DNA from: Alphaproteobacteria bacterium
GTDB lineage: Bacteria; Pseudomonadota; Alphaproteobacteria; GCA-2731375
DNA: 33,902 nucleotides
NCBI GenBank assembly: GCA_028824965.1
Contig: JAPKBD010000008.1
Span: 1-33,902, forward strand
Reading direction: 5' to 3'
The notes beneath the pieces were generated by a model. That model had not been told where the DNA came from. It saw only the letters and a list, made by a program, of their open reading frames with translations, and ran no database searches. Below, piece after piece: positions 15,381-24,697 of this stretch. Within the stretch, counting starts at the first letter, position 1, and each line of letters starts with the position of its first letter. The position numbers and the translations under genes are program-made.

Positions 15381-18251
15381 ATGTTCAATGTAAAGTGGAG
15401 ACATCCCGGGGCAGCGATTGGTCTGTCCTTGATGATGATAATGGCCGGTACCGCCATGGCGGATTTGCCCAAAATCGGCGTACCGGCAGCAGTGCGCCCC
15501 GCAGCCCACGGCACACCCCCTGGCGCGGAAGCGCGGATCTTGCAGGTTGGCTTGGATTTACAGGCAAACGAATAGATCGATACTGGTGCGACCGGCCAAA
15601 CGCATTTGTTGTTCGTTGATGGCTCCACCGTCTCGATCGGGCCGAATGCCTCCCTCCGTCTGGACAAATTTGTTTACGATACGGATGCGCAGGAGGGGGA
15701 ACTTGTCGTTAGTGTCTCGAAGGGCCTGTTTCGCTTTGTCGGTGGCAAAATATCAAAGAAAAACGCTGTGCTGTTCAAGGCACCGACCGCCGTAATCGGC
15801 ATTCGCGGCGGTGTCGCCATGGTGCAGGTGAATACGCCACAGCAAATTGCAGCAGCGAAAATTAGCGGCCAGAACCTGCCGCCTGCAGCCGCAACAATGC
15901 TGTACGGTGATCAGGTCACCATGCAAGTGGGTACCCAGACCCAAACCATCACCCGCCCCGGCTTTATGATTTCCCAAAACAGCGGCGGCGGCGTGTCATC
16001 GCCGCAAAAGGCGACCCAGGCTCAGTTGAACCAGGCCCTTGCAACCCTCGAAGAACCGCAAACGCCGCCACCTGGTGAGGATGGCGCGCAAACAGCAGAA
16101 CAATTGGCTGCCATCGCACCAGCAGGCGGCGGGCCAGTGGTTGGCGATGATGATGTGGCGGGTAGTCAAATGGCGACCCTCGGCTCTGACAATAGTCCCA
16201 GCAGTGTCGCTGCAGTTGACCCAGGAACGTCGCCGGTCGGCGGCACTACAGGGACCGGTGGTGGTGGGCTTGGCGTGCTTGATGACATTAACGGCAATCC
16301 GGAAGATCAATTGCAGCCCTGCACTGTGATCGGGCAGACCAATTGCATAACTGTGGAAGTGACATCCACGCAAGAAGAGACGCCGCCGCTTGTTGAGGAA
16401 ATTGCAGGACCCTTGTCAATTCCCGGTGCCTGGTCGGGCCGGGTGAATTCGTCGTCGACATCCAGTCTTGGCATCAGCGACAGCAACGGCTTTCAAAACG
16501 GCACGGTATTCGAAGGTGTATTTAACGTGGCGGCGAATGATTTTGAAGATACGCCCGGCGGATCATTTACCGTACCTGCAGGAACCGACACTTTCCCCCT
16601 AGCGATGGTTAATGGCTTTCCCGTTACGGGGTTTGGTACATTGTTGGAGGGCGATGAATTCTTGGTCTATGAATTTACGATAGATAACTCGCCCACACGG
16701 GTTGCTGCCTGGGCCGGTTTGCCGACCCCCGGATCCGCCTTCCCCACGAATGGCGTGACGCATTATAATCTTCGCCCGGATTTCGTGCTTAATTCCCGTG
16801 TGCCGTTCATTCGTGGCATCTCGGGCGGCAGTTCGGTGCCCGATGGATTTGGCGGTGCTTTTATCGATTGGGGCGCAAGTGGAACACCGCCCTTCGCCGG
16901 CTGGCGGGTGGCGGTCCAAGGTGCCGGATCTGAGCAAAGCTCCGCCGTAGGTGTTCTTGTCGGTCGGGTCTTTGATCCCGGCGACCCAGCTAACGCATCG
17001 ATCTTCGCCTATATGCGCGGGACATCGCGTAGTGTCACCAGCGAATTTGTAGAGACGATCCGATCCGAGATTGATGGCTTGCACACCCAACGGGATAGCA
17101 GCCTGGCAGGTTCCAACGCGTTCTTCGGCACGACGGCACCCAACTATTTCGTCCTTGGCAGCGGTGAAACGCCGACGAAAGAATTTACCAGCACCGTCGC
17201 CTCAAATGCGGCGGAATACCGACCCTCAGTCGTTGCTGCAGCGACCACGGGCAGTACCATTGGCCGCACCCACACGACTATGTACGGCTATGCTGCAGGC
17301 GCTGCGCAGGAAATTTATGATGGCGACATAGATCCGGTCTATCTGTTTGAGAGCGATGGTTCGTGTTGCGGCAACGCATTTTCCAACGGTTACTTCCCCA
17401 ATGATGTGACCATAATCTTGGACCCGACCACAGGGACATTTAACGCGGACTTTGATCTGCTCGATCTGGACGATGATCTGGGCAACGACTTAAATATGTT
17501 TTTTGGCTGTACCGCCCTGACCTGTACTGCGGGCATTGAGAGTGTTTATCTGGATAACAATACGTTCGCCGCCATTGAAGACCCGGACGAGATCGGGTCG
17601 ATCTTTACCGGTGGCTATCTGACCAGCCAGACGGATGCGAAATTGTATCTGGTCACATCAGACTTTTTTGACAGCGACGGCCTGCTTCCCTCCGCCGATA
17701 CCTTATGTGATTGCGAATACGTCACCTGGGGGTTTTGGGGCGGCACAAATATTGATGATGACCATGATGAAAATGTCCGCATACATTTAGCCACTTGGGT
17801 TGCAGGCGGCGATATCTGCAACGGCTGCACGTTGCCAATCAGCCAGATCGCCACCTATCGCGGCCACTTGATCGGCAATGTTTTGACTGCGAACAATTTA
17901 TACATAGCAGCCGGCAACTATGAGCAGACGGTCAGGTTTGGCGCCGCAAACGCTTATACTGACGACATCAATGTGACCAATTTTGATGTCAACGCCGCCA
18001 ACCCCGGCGGCACATCCTTCGACAGTACGGTCAATTCGCCGGGCGGCTTCAATGGTTCCGGTGGCAGCTTTGGTGCTGAGGTTACAAGCGGCAACAAGCG
18101 GATGGTGGTCTATGGTTCGTTCAATGGCGGCGGCGGTGATACGGCAGCCGAAGTCCTGGGCGGGTTCCGCATTCGCAATACGTCGGGATCATCGTACGAT
18201 GCAGCCGGCATCATCGCGGCAAAGAAAGTGTCCAGCGTAAATCAAAACTAA
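15381..18251 (+). pseudogene. FecR-domain surface protein gene with in-frame amber codon
   Basis: One frame holds a complete-looking gene of 957 codons interrupted only by a TAG at 15573-15575 (codon 65). Before it are a signal peptide (MFNVKWRHPGAAIGLSLMM, cleavage near AMA/D) and the start of a FecR domain (ARILQVGLDLQANE). After it the same domain continues as IDTGATGQTHLLFVDGSTVS through IGIRGGVAMVQV, at about residues 50-150. A Pro/Gly/Ala-rich linker follows, then a long Gly/Asn/Asp-rich region with cysteine pairs and a beta-rich end (GGFRIRNTSGSSYDAAG) resembling outer-surface lipoprotein barrels. FecR domains normally sense or scaffold at the envelope; no FecI sigma factor is adjacent. 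No indel is needed, so this looks like a nonsense substitution. The part after the stop, 15606-18251, is open for 881 codons. Confidence 0.72.
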
Positions 18252-18330
18252 CGCCCCGCTTCCGAATTTGCGCCCGCTTCATTAGCGCCCTATCATGGGT
18301 CTGGTAGTAGCGGTTGTTGGAGTATAGGCG

Positions 18331-19155
18331 ATGTCGGAAATGATAACTGGCGAACAGACGGCGCAAGACGCCTATCAGGCACAGGGCTTCCTAAGCCCGA
18401 TCCGGGTCATGTCAGCGGAACGCGCCGGGCAGTTGGCCGACAAAGTCGCCAGCATCTACGACACCTATGGCGATGAGGCTAAGGGCCTTTTGGGTTCCAA
18501 TGCCCATTTTGTCTTTCCTGAATTGTTTGACCTGGTTAACGACCCCACGATCCTGGATCATGTTGAAGACGTCCTGGGCCCGGACATTCTGTGTTGGTCG
18601 TCATCGTTCTTTTCCAAACCGGCAAATGATCCCAGTTTTGTGACCTGGCATCAGGATGCCACCTATTGGGGGTTGGAGCCTGCTGATATTATCACCGCCT
18701 GGATTGCCCTGACCCCCTCGACACCACAAAGCGGCTGCATGCGCATGGCACCGGGCAGCCATTCGGAAGGACAGTTGGGCCACAGCGATACCTACAAGGC
18801 AGACAATCTGCTCAGCCGTGGCCAGGCGTTGGATGTGGCGGTGGATGAAGAACAGGCAGTCGACATCGTTTTGCAGCCGGGCGAGATGTCCCTACACCAT
18901 GTTCTTGTGGTGCATGGGTCAGAGCCGAACCGGACGGCGCTGCCCCGGCACGGCTTTGTGATCCGCTATATCCCCACCTATTGCAAACAGGTCGGCGGGC
19001 GCACCACATCACTGTTGGTGCGGGGTAAGGATAAATACGACCATTTCGACACCGTACCCCGGCCTCAATCAGACATGCACCCAGATGCTGTTGCCTTTCG
19101 CGAAGGCGCCAACAAGGCGGTGAAATCAATCCTGATGCGTGGTGCCAAAGTATAG
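18331..19155 (+). CDS. Phytanoyl-CoA dioxygenase (PhyH) family oxygenase
   Basis: A 274-residue Fe(II)/2-oxoglutarate-dependent oxygenase. The iron triad is visible as H107-x-D109 (WHQDATYWG) and H195 (VVHGSEPNRT), and R212 in FVIRY is a candidate for binding 2-oxoglutarate. PhyH relatives hydroxylate acyl-CoAs, small secondary metabolites or alkylated heteroatom compounds. GGAG stands about 10 nt before the ATG. It is the first gene of a run of plus-strand genes (GST, PAS_5, EthD) with gaps of 81, 25 and 20 nt, so it probably heads an operon. The substrate is unknown. Confidence 0.88.
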   Translation: MSEMITGEQTAQDAYQAQGFLSPIRVMSAERAGQLADKVASIYDTYGDEAKGLLGSNAHFVFPELFDLVNDPTILDHVEDVLGPDILCWSSSFFSKPANDPSFVTWHQDATYWGLEPADIITAWIALTPSTPQSGCMRMAPGSHSEGQLGHSDTYKADNLLSRGQALDVAVDEEQAVDIVLQPGEMSLHHVLVVHGSEPNRTALPRHGFVIRYIPTYCKQVGGRTTSLLVRGKDKYDHFDTVPRPQSDMHPDAVAFREGANKAVKSILMRGAKV

Positions 19156-19236
19156 CTTGAAATGTAGCGCACGGGCCTTGCCGCCCCTGGCCGTTCGGGC
19201 CAACTATTTTGTAAAAATTCAATTGGAGTATTAATT

Positions 19237-19848
19237 ATGGCATTAGAAATTATCGGCTTTCCCCGCTCTAACTTCGTGCGCACCGTGCGCATGGTGGCGG
19301 AGGAAAAAGGCGTGCCGTACGAACATAGTCCCGCCATGCCCCATTCCGACGAAGTCAAAGCGCTCAACCCTTTTGGCTATATTCCCGTCATGCGCCACGA
19401 TGGGCTGGATCTGGTGGAAAGCTTTGCCATAGCCCATTACATCGACACGGCCTTTGACGGCCCGGCATTGGTGCCCACAGATCCCCGCGCTGCCGCAGCC
19501 GTCAACCGTTGGATTATGACCACCAATACCACCGTCGATCAGATGATCATGCGTAAGTACGTCGTGGAATATGCCTTCCACAAAGACAAGGACGGCAATG
19601 TTGTCCGCGATGTCATCGACCAGACGGTCAAGCGTCTACCCAAAATGTTCGCTTTCCTGGATGGCGCGGTTGCCAATGGATATCTGGGGGGGAGCAGCTT
19701 CACCATGGCCGATTGCTTCTTGATGCCCATGCTGGCGGGGGTGCAGAATTTCCCCGAAGGTAAAGAAAACATGGCGAACAGCCCGAACTTACAAGCCTAT
19801 TTCGCCAGAGTAGCCGAACGGGACAGCTTTAAGGATACCGCAGGATAG
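19237..19848 (+). CDS. Glutathione S-transferase family protein
   Basis: A 203-residue protein with a thioredoxin-like N-terminal half and a helical C-terminal half. The first strand and helix read EIIGFPRSNFVRTVRMVAEE, with Ser11 as the likely thiol-activating residue. NPFGYIPVM carries the cis-proline that contacts glutathione, and VESFAIAHYI supplies the gamma-glutamyl contact (E-S). FTMADCFLMPML in the C-terminal half holds the conserved buried Asp. Family members conjugate, isomerise or dehalogenate small molecules. TTGGAG precedes the ATG. With a second GST at 27408, the locus appears to need thiol chemistry or protection from electrophiles. Confidence 0.9.
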   Translation: MALEIIGFPRSNFVRTVRMVAEEKGVPYEHSPAMPHSDEVKALNPFGYIPVMRHDGLDLVESFAIAHYIDTAFDGPALVPTDPRAAAAVNRWIMTTNTTVDQMIMRKYVVEYAFHKDKDGNVVRDVIDQTVKRLPKMFAFLDGAVANGYLGGSSFTMADCFLMPMLAGVQNFPEGKENMANSPNLQAYFARVAERDSFKDTAG

Positions 19849-19873
19849 ATGACTTTTTTTAGGTCTGATCAAA

Positions 19874-20389
19874 ATGCCTTTTAGTGACGACAAATATCTT
19901 GGGACTGGATTGCCGTATCTGGAACTGATCCCGATTGCGGCGCCGGAAATGCCGCAAGCGTATGCCTTGGCGGCCTACTACGAAGAAAAGGTGGCGGCGG
20001 CACAAGACCAGCCACACCGCTTACCTTTGTGGAGCGATTTTCAACTTCCCGAACTTGTGCAACAGAACCTTGCCAGCAACGTTTTTGTTTTGGAACCCGT
20101 CGATGGCAACACTGATTGGCGATACCGCCTACTGGGGACAGAGATTGTCGCCCGGTTTGCCATTGATCGAACGGGGCAAAAGTTGCGGGAGTTTGATGAC
20201 CCGGAACATGTTGAGCACCTGATCCAGATCAGCAATGAGATCGCGACGTCAGGGGTGGCAAAATATTACCGCATGATACCCCACAATATGGATTTGAAGC
20301 ATCTTCAGATCGAAACCATGAGCTTGCCCATTCGCAACAACAACGACGATGAAACCTGGTTGTTCGGCGGCACGTTTTATGGCGCATGA
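19874..20389 (+). CDS. PAS_5-type PAS domain protein
   Basis: A 171-residue single-domain protein resembling the alphaproteobacterial PAS_5 family. Signature pieces are LPLWSDFQLPEL, FVLEPVDGNTDWRYRLLGTEI and DRTGQKLREFDDPE. There is no kinase, cyclase, DNA-binding or membrane segment. PAS_5 proteins are mostly uncharacterised and may bind a small ligand. Its position between a GST and a double EthD protein (25 and 20 nt gaps) suggests cotranscription with the catabolic genes, either as a ligand sensor or as a binding protein. AGGTCTGA lies upstream of the ATG. Confidence 0.72.
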   Translation: MPFSDDKYLGTGLPYLELIPIAAPEMPQAYALAAYYEEKVAAAQDQPHRLPLWSDFQLPELVQQNLASNVFVLEPVDGNTDWRYRLLGTEIVARFAIDRTGQKLREFDDPEHVEHLIQISNEIATSGVAKYYRMIPHNMDLKHLQIETMSLPIRNNNDDETWLFGGTFYGA

Positions 20390-20409
20390 AATTGTAGACA
20401 GGTAACAAC

Positions 20410-21174
20410 ATGACAGTGACACCAGAAGCCACGCCTAAAGCCGCTGCGGGCGCAAAGATGATGTATCTGATCAAGCGCCGGGCTACCACCAGCCGCGAAG
20501 AGTTGATCGCCCATTGGTTTGCCAATCACATGCCCGCAGTCATCGCCCGCAATAAAAACGGCGGGGCCACGGGCGGCCTGCAAGCCAGCCGCTATCTTGG
20601 CATTCTGTTCGACCCTAAAGTTGACGACGATCCTGCAAAACAACCCATCTGGGACGGCATGGCGCAACTTTGGTTCGACAAGGCACCACCGCCCTCAACC
20701 TCAGCCCATGGCGAGGTCCCCGCCGATACATTCCAGGAAATGGCAGAGCCGTATCGGCCCTGGGCGACACGGGAATACGTCATCATGGACGGGCCCCTGC
20801 CCCTCAAACCCCTGACCCTGAATGCACCCTTTCCCTGCACCCGCAGCGGCTTTTTCAAGGTCACATTTTTGGTCTGCCTTAAGGCAGGTGCTGATAGCGG
20901 AGATTTATTTGATTATTGGCTGAACGTGCACGTGCCAAATGTGCGCCAAACTATGGAAGCCGTGGGCGGCTTTCGCTATGTCGTCAGCCACAGCCTGGAC
21001 CCAAACAACGAAACCTATGCCGGCATGGCGGAATTATACTTCCCTGACCCATCCGGCTGGGACCGCTATCGCGACCACATCAAACCCGACGGCATGGACG
21101 ATTTCATCAATCGGGACGGCATGGAAGTCTTTCACAGCGGCACCGAAATGGTTGGGATTGAAGCGCCCCGTTAG
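20410..21174 (+). CDS. Double EthD-domain protein
   Basis: A 254-residue protein formed by two dimeric alpha-beta-barrel (EthD-like) repeats. The first, about residues 16-125, contains MMYLIKRRATTSREELIAHW followed by HMP. The second, about 145-245, contains FFKVTFLVCLKAG, YWLNVHVPNV and YAGMAELYF. The paired (H/Y)W...H(M/V)P motif marks the duplication. EthD was named from an ether (ETBE) degradation operon with a P450; related folds act as small-molecule lyases or accessory proteins. A covalent tandem would form the barrel within one chain. It is the last gene of the PhyH-GST-PAS-EthD run and is convergent with yajQ, 19 nt away. Confidence 0.82.
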   Translation: MTVTPEATPKAAAGAKMMYLIKRRATTSREELIAHWFANHMPAVIARNKNGGATGGLQASRYLGILFDPKVDDDPAKQPIWDGMAQLWFDKAPPPSTSAHGEVPADTFQEMAEPYRPWATREYVIMDGPLPLKPLTLNAPFPCTRSGFFKVTFLVCLKAGADSGDLFDYWLNVHVPNVRQTMEAVGGFRYVVSHSLDPNNETYAGMAELYFPDPSGWDRYRDHIKPDGMDDFINRDGMEVFHSGTEMVGIEAPR

Positions 21175-21193
21175 AATATTTGATCTAGATTTC

Positions 21194-21679
21194 TTAATCC
21201 CGAAAGTTCACGTACTGCAGCGGTTGGTCCAGCTTCATGTCTTTGATCAGGGCGATGGCGATTTGCAAGTCATCGCGTTTTTTGCCGGTAACACGCAGCT
21301 CGTCACCTTGGATGGCGACCTGGGTTTTCAGCTTGGCCGCTTTGATGCCTTTGACGATCTTTTGCGCCAACTCCCGCTCTATCCCCTGAATGATCACCAC
21401 GGACTGGCGGACGGTATTGCCGGAAGCTTTTTCCGGGTCTTTGAAATCAAATGCCTTGTAGTCCACTTTGCGTTTGGCCAGATAGCCGCGCAGCAATTCC
21501 TGCATCTGCTTCAGCTTCAATTCGTCATCGGCGCGCAGGGTCAGGACCACATCATCACGTTCAATCGTGCACTGGCTGCCTTTGAAATCAAATCGGGTTG
21601 AGATTTCCCGCATGGCACCTTGGATGGCGTTATCTACTTCGGCAATTTCCGTCTTGGAGACGACGTCGAATGACGGCAT
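21194..21679 (-). CDS. yajQ: YajQ-family nucleotide-binding protein
   Basis: A 161-residue protein of the well-conserved YajQ (DUF520) family. It has the typical opening MPSFDVVSKTEIAEVDNAI, the central KRKVDYKAFDFKDPEKASG and the C-terminal LQYVNFRD. The protein has two ferredoxin-like folds. Some homologues bind cyclic di-GMP and modulate a transcription factor, others bind nucleic acid or nucleotides. It is a housekeeping gene placed between the two halves of the catabolic region, convergent with the EthD gene and downstream of the monooxygenase on the same strand. Confidence 0.95.
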   Translation of the reverse strand: MPSFDVVSKTEIAEVDNAIQGAMREISTRFDFKGSQCTIERDDVVLTLRADDELKLKQMQELLRGYLAKRKVDYKAFDFKDPEKASGNTVRQSVVIIQGIERELAQKIVKGIKAAKLKTQVAIQGDELRVTGKKRDDLQIAIALIKDMKLDQPLQYVNFRD

Positions 21680-21747
21680 GGCGATCTACTTTCCATTTTG
21701 GCGGTTGGCGTGGCTGCAATTGCACCATCATAACCGAAAGAAACAGA

Positions 21748-23235
21748 TCAGGACACCAAGTCGAATTCATCCAGGTTTGGTGCCGTCATATCCTCACAGA
21801 ATTTGGCGAAACTGAAGGGCCACATGGCAGGGTTGCCGTTTTTGTCCAGATACCAGCTTTGACAACCCGTCACCCAGACCGTGTCTTTCATGGCGCCTTT
21901 GATATCAGTGTTAAAACTTTCCATGGCCTCCTGCTTGGCGGAGATCTCGTTGACCTCTCCGCCCCGCCACAAATCGATCAGCTGCATGACATAGGCCAAC
22001 TGCCGTTCTGATATATCGATCAGGGAAAAATTTCCGATGGGGCTATTGGGTCCAACCAGCATGAAATAATTGGGGAAGCCGGGCAAAGATATGGAACGGT
22101 GGGCAGGCGTGGCATCGACCCAAACGTCTTTCAAATCGACGCCGTCACGGCCGATCAAATCCATGGGTCGCATGAAACTATGACCGTCAAAGCCCGTGGC
22201 CAAAACCAATACGTCCAGTTCATGCAACTGGCCATCCTTGGTGCGCACGCCGCCCGGTTCCACCCGCTCAATCTTGTCCGTGATCAATGCGGCATTTGGT
22301 TTTTGCATGGCGGCGTAGAAACCATCGGAGACGATCAGCCGTTTGCAGGCAGCTTGATAGTCCGGCGTCAGACGGGCGCGCAATTCCGGGTCATGGACGT
22401 TGTCTTCCAGATTGGCGCGGCAGGCATCCTGGATCAGCTTCATCTGCTCCTTATCGCCAATGACCGCCTCACCAAATGTGGAAGCAAATAAGTTGGTCAA
22501 ATTGGCGTACAGATCATCCATGGCACCGGGAATATTGCGATATACGTCCTTTTCCTTTTCAGAAAACGCCGGGTTCTCCTGGGAGAAAATCCACTGTGCC
22601 GTACGCTGAAACAGGGACAAGTGCGCAACATCGTCAATCACATCCGTGGCGATCTGCACGGCAGTGGATCCGGTGCCAACGATACCGACACGCTTGCCAT
22701 CCAAAGACACATCATGGTTCCAGCGGGCGGAATGAAACACATCGCCGCCAAAATCATCCAGACCAGGGATATCGGGATAAACCGGTTTATGCAGGACACC
22801 GGCGGCGGAGACGATGATATCCACCACGTCCAGGGTTTCATCACCACATTCGATATGCCATTTACCCCCTTGATAGCGGGCGCAGGTGATCTCTCTGTTG
22901 AATTTGACGAATTTTTCGATCTCGTACTTTTTCGCGACGCCATCGAAATAAGCCATAATCTCCGCGCCCGGAGAAAACCGATGGCTCCATTCCGCATTCG
23001 GCTCAAAGGAATAGCGGTACATGTGCGAAGGCACGTCGCAGCACAGGCCAGGATAGGTGTTTTCACGCCAGGTGCCGCCCAGGCTGGCAGCTTTTTCATA
23101 GAGGGCGAAATCCGTCATGCCCGCTTCCTGCAGCTTGATGGCGGTCAGAATACCCGACATGCCACCACCAATAACGGCGATACGTGGCATCCGTTTGGCT
23201 GAATTATCCTGCTCCGAAATTTCCTGTACACTCAT
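21748..23235 (-). CDS. Baeyer-Villiger-type flavin monooxygenase
   Basis: A 495-residue FAD/NADPH monooxygenase. The FAD-binding loop is GGGMSG (23-28), the NADPH loop GTGSTA (187-192), and between them is FGGDVFHSARW (162-172), an exact match to the Baeyer-Villiger fingerprint FxGxxxHxxxW. LATGFDGHSF near residue 350 is also family-typical. Such enzymes turn ketones into esters or lactones, or oxidise heteroatoms. GTG 23238 and ATG 23235 are adjacent; I chose the ATG after AGGTGAG. It is divergent from the dehydrogenase gene at 23384. The nearby alpha/beta hydrolase and SDR could supply the usual alcohol-ketone-ester-acid sequence, but that is inference. Confidence 0.92.
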   Translation of the reverse strand: MSVQEISEQDNSAKRMPRIAVIGGGMSGILTAIKLQEAGMTDFALYEKAASLGGTWRENTYPGLCCDVPSHMYRYSFEPNAEWSHRFSPGAEIMAYFDGVAKKYEIEKFVKFNREITCARYQGGKWHIECGDETLDVVDIIVSAAGVLHKPVYPDIPGLDDFGGDVFHSARWNHDVSLDGKRVGIVGTGSTAVQIATDVIDDVAHLSLFQRTAQWIFSQENPAFSEKEKDVYRNIPGAMDDLYANLTNLFASTFGEAVIGDKEQMKLIQDACRANLEDNVHDPELRARLTPDYQAACKRLIVSDGFYAAMQKPNAALITDKIERVEPGGVRTKDGQLHELDVLVLATGFDGHSFMRPMDLIGRDGVDLKDVWVDATPAHRSISLPGFPNYFMLVGPNSPIGNFSLIDISERQLAYVMQLIDLWRGGEVNEISAKQEAMESFNTDIKGAMKDTVWVTGCQSWYLDKNGNPAMWPFSFAKFCEDMTAPNLDEFDLVS

Positions 23236-23264
23236 CACTCACCTGCCTCACAACATATTTTGAC

Positions 23265-23299
23265 GCCCTTAATAGCATCAAATGCCCTTATTTCATCAA
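23265..23299. promoter_or_regulatory. Direct repeat, candidate regulator binding site
   Basis: GCCCTTAATAGCATCAA (23265-23281) and GCCCTTATTTCATCAA (23284-23299) share GCCCTTA and CATCAA arms, offset by 19 bp, close to two DNA turns. They lie 30-65 bp upstream of the monooxygenase start, in the spacer divergent from the dehydrogenase operon. This is the arrangement of an activator site, but the regulator is not in the window. Confidence 0.4.
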
Positions 23300-23302
23300 G
23301 GC

Positions 23303-23342
23303 GTGGCAAAAAGCCACATGGGGCGCCTTCAAGGCGCGCCTT
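23303..23342. promoter_or_regulatory. Hairpin and palindrome in the divergent spacer
   Basis: GTGGC (23303-23307) pairs with GCCAC (23313-23317) around AAAAA. The perfect 12-bp palindrome AAGGCGCGCCTT follows at 23331-23342, overlapping the arm of a second small dyad (GCGCCTTCAAGGCGC). They sit between the direct repeat and the dehydrogenase start at 23384. An operator is possible; no protein can be named. Confidence 0.3.
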
Positions 23343-23383
23343 TGTTAGGCTAGGCTCTCTTAAGAAAACAATGGGAGGGGCAA

Positions 23384-24697
23384 ATGGCGAAATACCTGAA
23401 ACAAGGTCTTGGGCAGGCGGAGGTTGACGAGGCCGATGCCAAAGTGAGGGTCCAGGTCGAGGGCATTCTGGGGGATATCGAGGCACGCGGCGACGCTGCC
23501 GTGCGGGAACTGTCGGAGAAATTCGATAACTGGAGCCCGGAAAGCTTCCGCCTTTCAGAAGCAGAGATCGAGGCAGCGATGTCGAAAGTCGCAAAGCGCG
23601 ACCTGGATGATATCCGATTTGCCCAAACACAAGTTCGCAACTTCGCCCAGCACCAAAAAGACGCCCTTAGGGATATTGAAGTAGAGACCATGCCGGGCGT
23701 GGTTCTGGGTCACAAGAACATCCCCGTAAATTCGGTCGGCTGCTATGTGCCGGGCGGCAAATACCCCATGGTCGCATCCGCCCACATGTCCGTGGTGACA
23801 GCAAAGGTGGCGGGTGTGCCCCGTATCGTGGCGTCAGCACCACCACAGGGCGGCGCACCGCATCCCGCCATTGTCGCTGCCATGCACATGGGCGGGGCTG
23901 ATGAAATTCTGGTCCTGGGCGGCATTCAGGCTGTGGCCACCATGGGCCTGGGTACAGAGACAGTGACCGGCGTCGATATGCTGGTGGGACCTGGTAATAT
24001 GTTCGTGGCAGAGGCAAAGCGGCAATTGTATGGCAAGGTCGGCATCGACTTATTTGCAGGCCCGACCGAAACCTTGATTATCGCCGATGACAGCAGCGAT
24101 GGGGAATTATGCGCCATCGATCTGTTGGGTCAGGCAGAACACGGACCGACTTCGCCGGCGGTTTTGCTGACCACCTCCACGGCCTTGGCCAAGGACACCA
24201 TGGCAGAGATAGCGCGTCAGTTGGAAATTTTGCCGACAGCAGAGATTGCCCGAGAAGCGTGGGAGAATTACGGCGCGGTCATCGTCTGTGACAGTGACGA
24301 GGAAATGTTGGCGGAAGCCGACCAACTGGCTTTTGAACATGTTCAAGTGATGACAAAGGACCCGGAATATTTCCTGGATAACATGACCAACTATGGTGCC
24401 ATGTTCCTAGGTCCCCGCACCAATGTGTCATACGGCGACAAGGTGATCGGCACCAACCATACCCTACCCACCAAAAGAGCCGGGCGTTATACGGGCGGTT
24501 TGTGGGTGGGCAAGTTCATCAAAACCCATACCTATCAGCGAATTTTGACGGACGAAGCATCTGCCCTGGTCGGTGAATATTGCTCCCGCCTGTGCATGTT
24601 GGAAGGTTTCGCCGGGCATGCGGAACAGGCCAATGTGCGGGTGCGCCGGTACGGCGGGCGCAACGTGCCACCCTATACGGCGGTGGAACCGGCATAG
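23384..24697 (+). CDS. Histidinol-dehydrogenase-family NAD-dependent alcohol dehydrogenase
   Basis: A 437-residue zinc enzyme of the histidinol dehydrogenase fold. Zinc ligands by family alignment are Q250 and H253 (GQAEHGP), D352 ([10 protein letters not shown]) and H412 (GFAGHAEQ), with the base pair E318-H319 (FEHVQV). All catalytic residues are intact, so a four-electron alcohol-to-acid oxidation is chemically plausible. No his biosynthesis genes adjoin it. Catabolic members such as HpsN (dihydroxypropanesulfonate dehydrogenase) are a better comparison than HisD, but the sulfonate substrate is not established here. GGGAGGGG lies just before the ATG. It starts a tightly packed plus-strand operon reaching the carboxylase at 29422. 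Confidence 0.88.
   Translation: MAKYLKQGLGQAEVDEADAKVRVQVEGILGDIEARGDAAVRELSEKFDNWSPESFRLSEAEIEAAMSKVAKRDLDDIRFAQTQVRNFAQHQKDALRDIEVETMPGVVLGHKNIPVNSVGCYVPGGKYPMVASAHMSVVTAKVAGVPRIVASAPPQGGAPHPAIVAAMHMGGADEILVLGGIQAVATMGLGTETVTGVDMLVGPGNMFVAEAKRQLYGKVGIDLFAGPTETLIIADDSSDGELCAIDLLGQAEHGPTSPAVLLTTSTALAKDTMAEIARQLEILPTAEIAREAWENYGAVIVCDSDEEMLAEADQLAFEHVQVMTKDPEYFLDNMTNYGAMFLGPRTNVSYGDKVIGTNHTLPTKRAGRYTGGLWVGKFIKTHTYQRILTDEASALVGEYCSRLCMLEGFAGHAEQANVRVRRYGGRNVPPYTAVEPA

Noticed and set aside
15573-15575. TAG recoding to an amino acid genome-wide
   Set aside because: Several intact genes in the window end in TAG (for example 9124, 19848 and 24697), so TAG functions as a stop.
23384-24697. Calling the dehydrogenase hisD of histidine biosynthesis
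   Set aside because: Context is entirely catabolic with no his genes, and catabolic homologues with the same active site exist.
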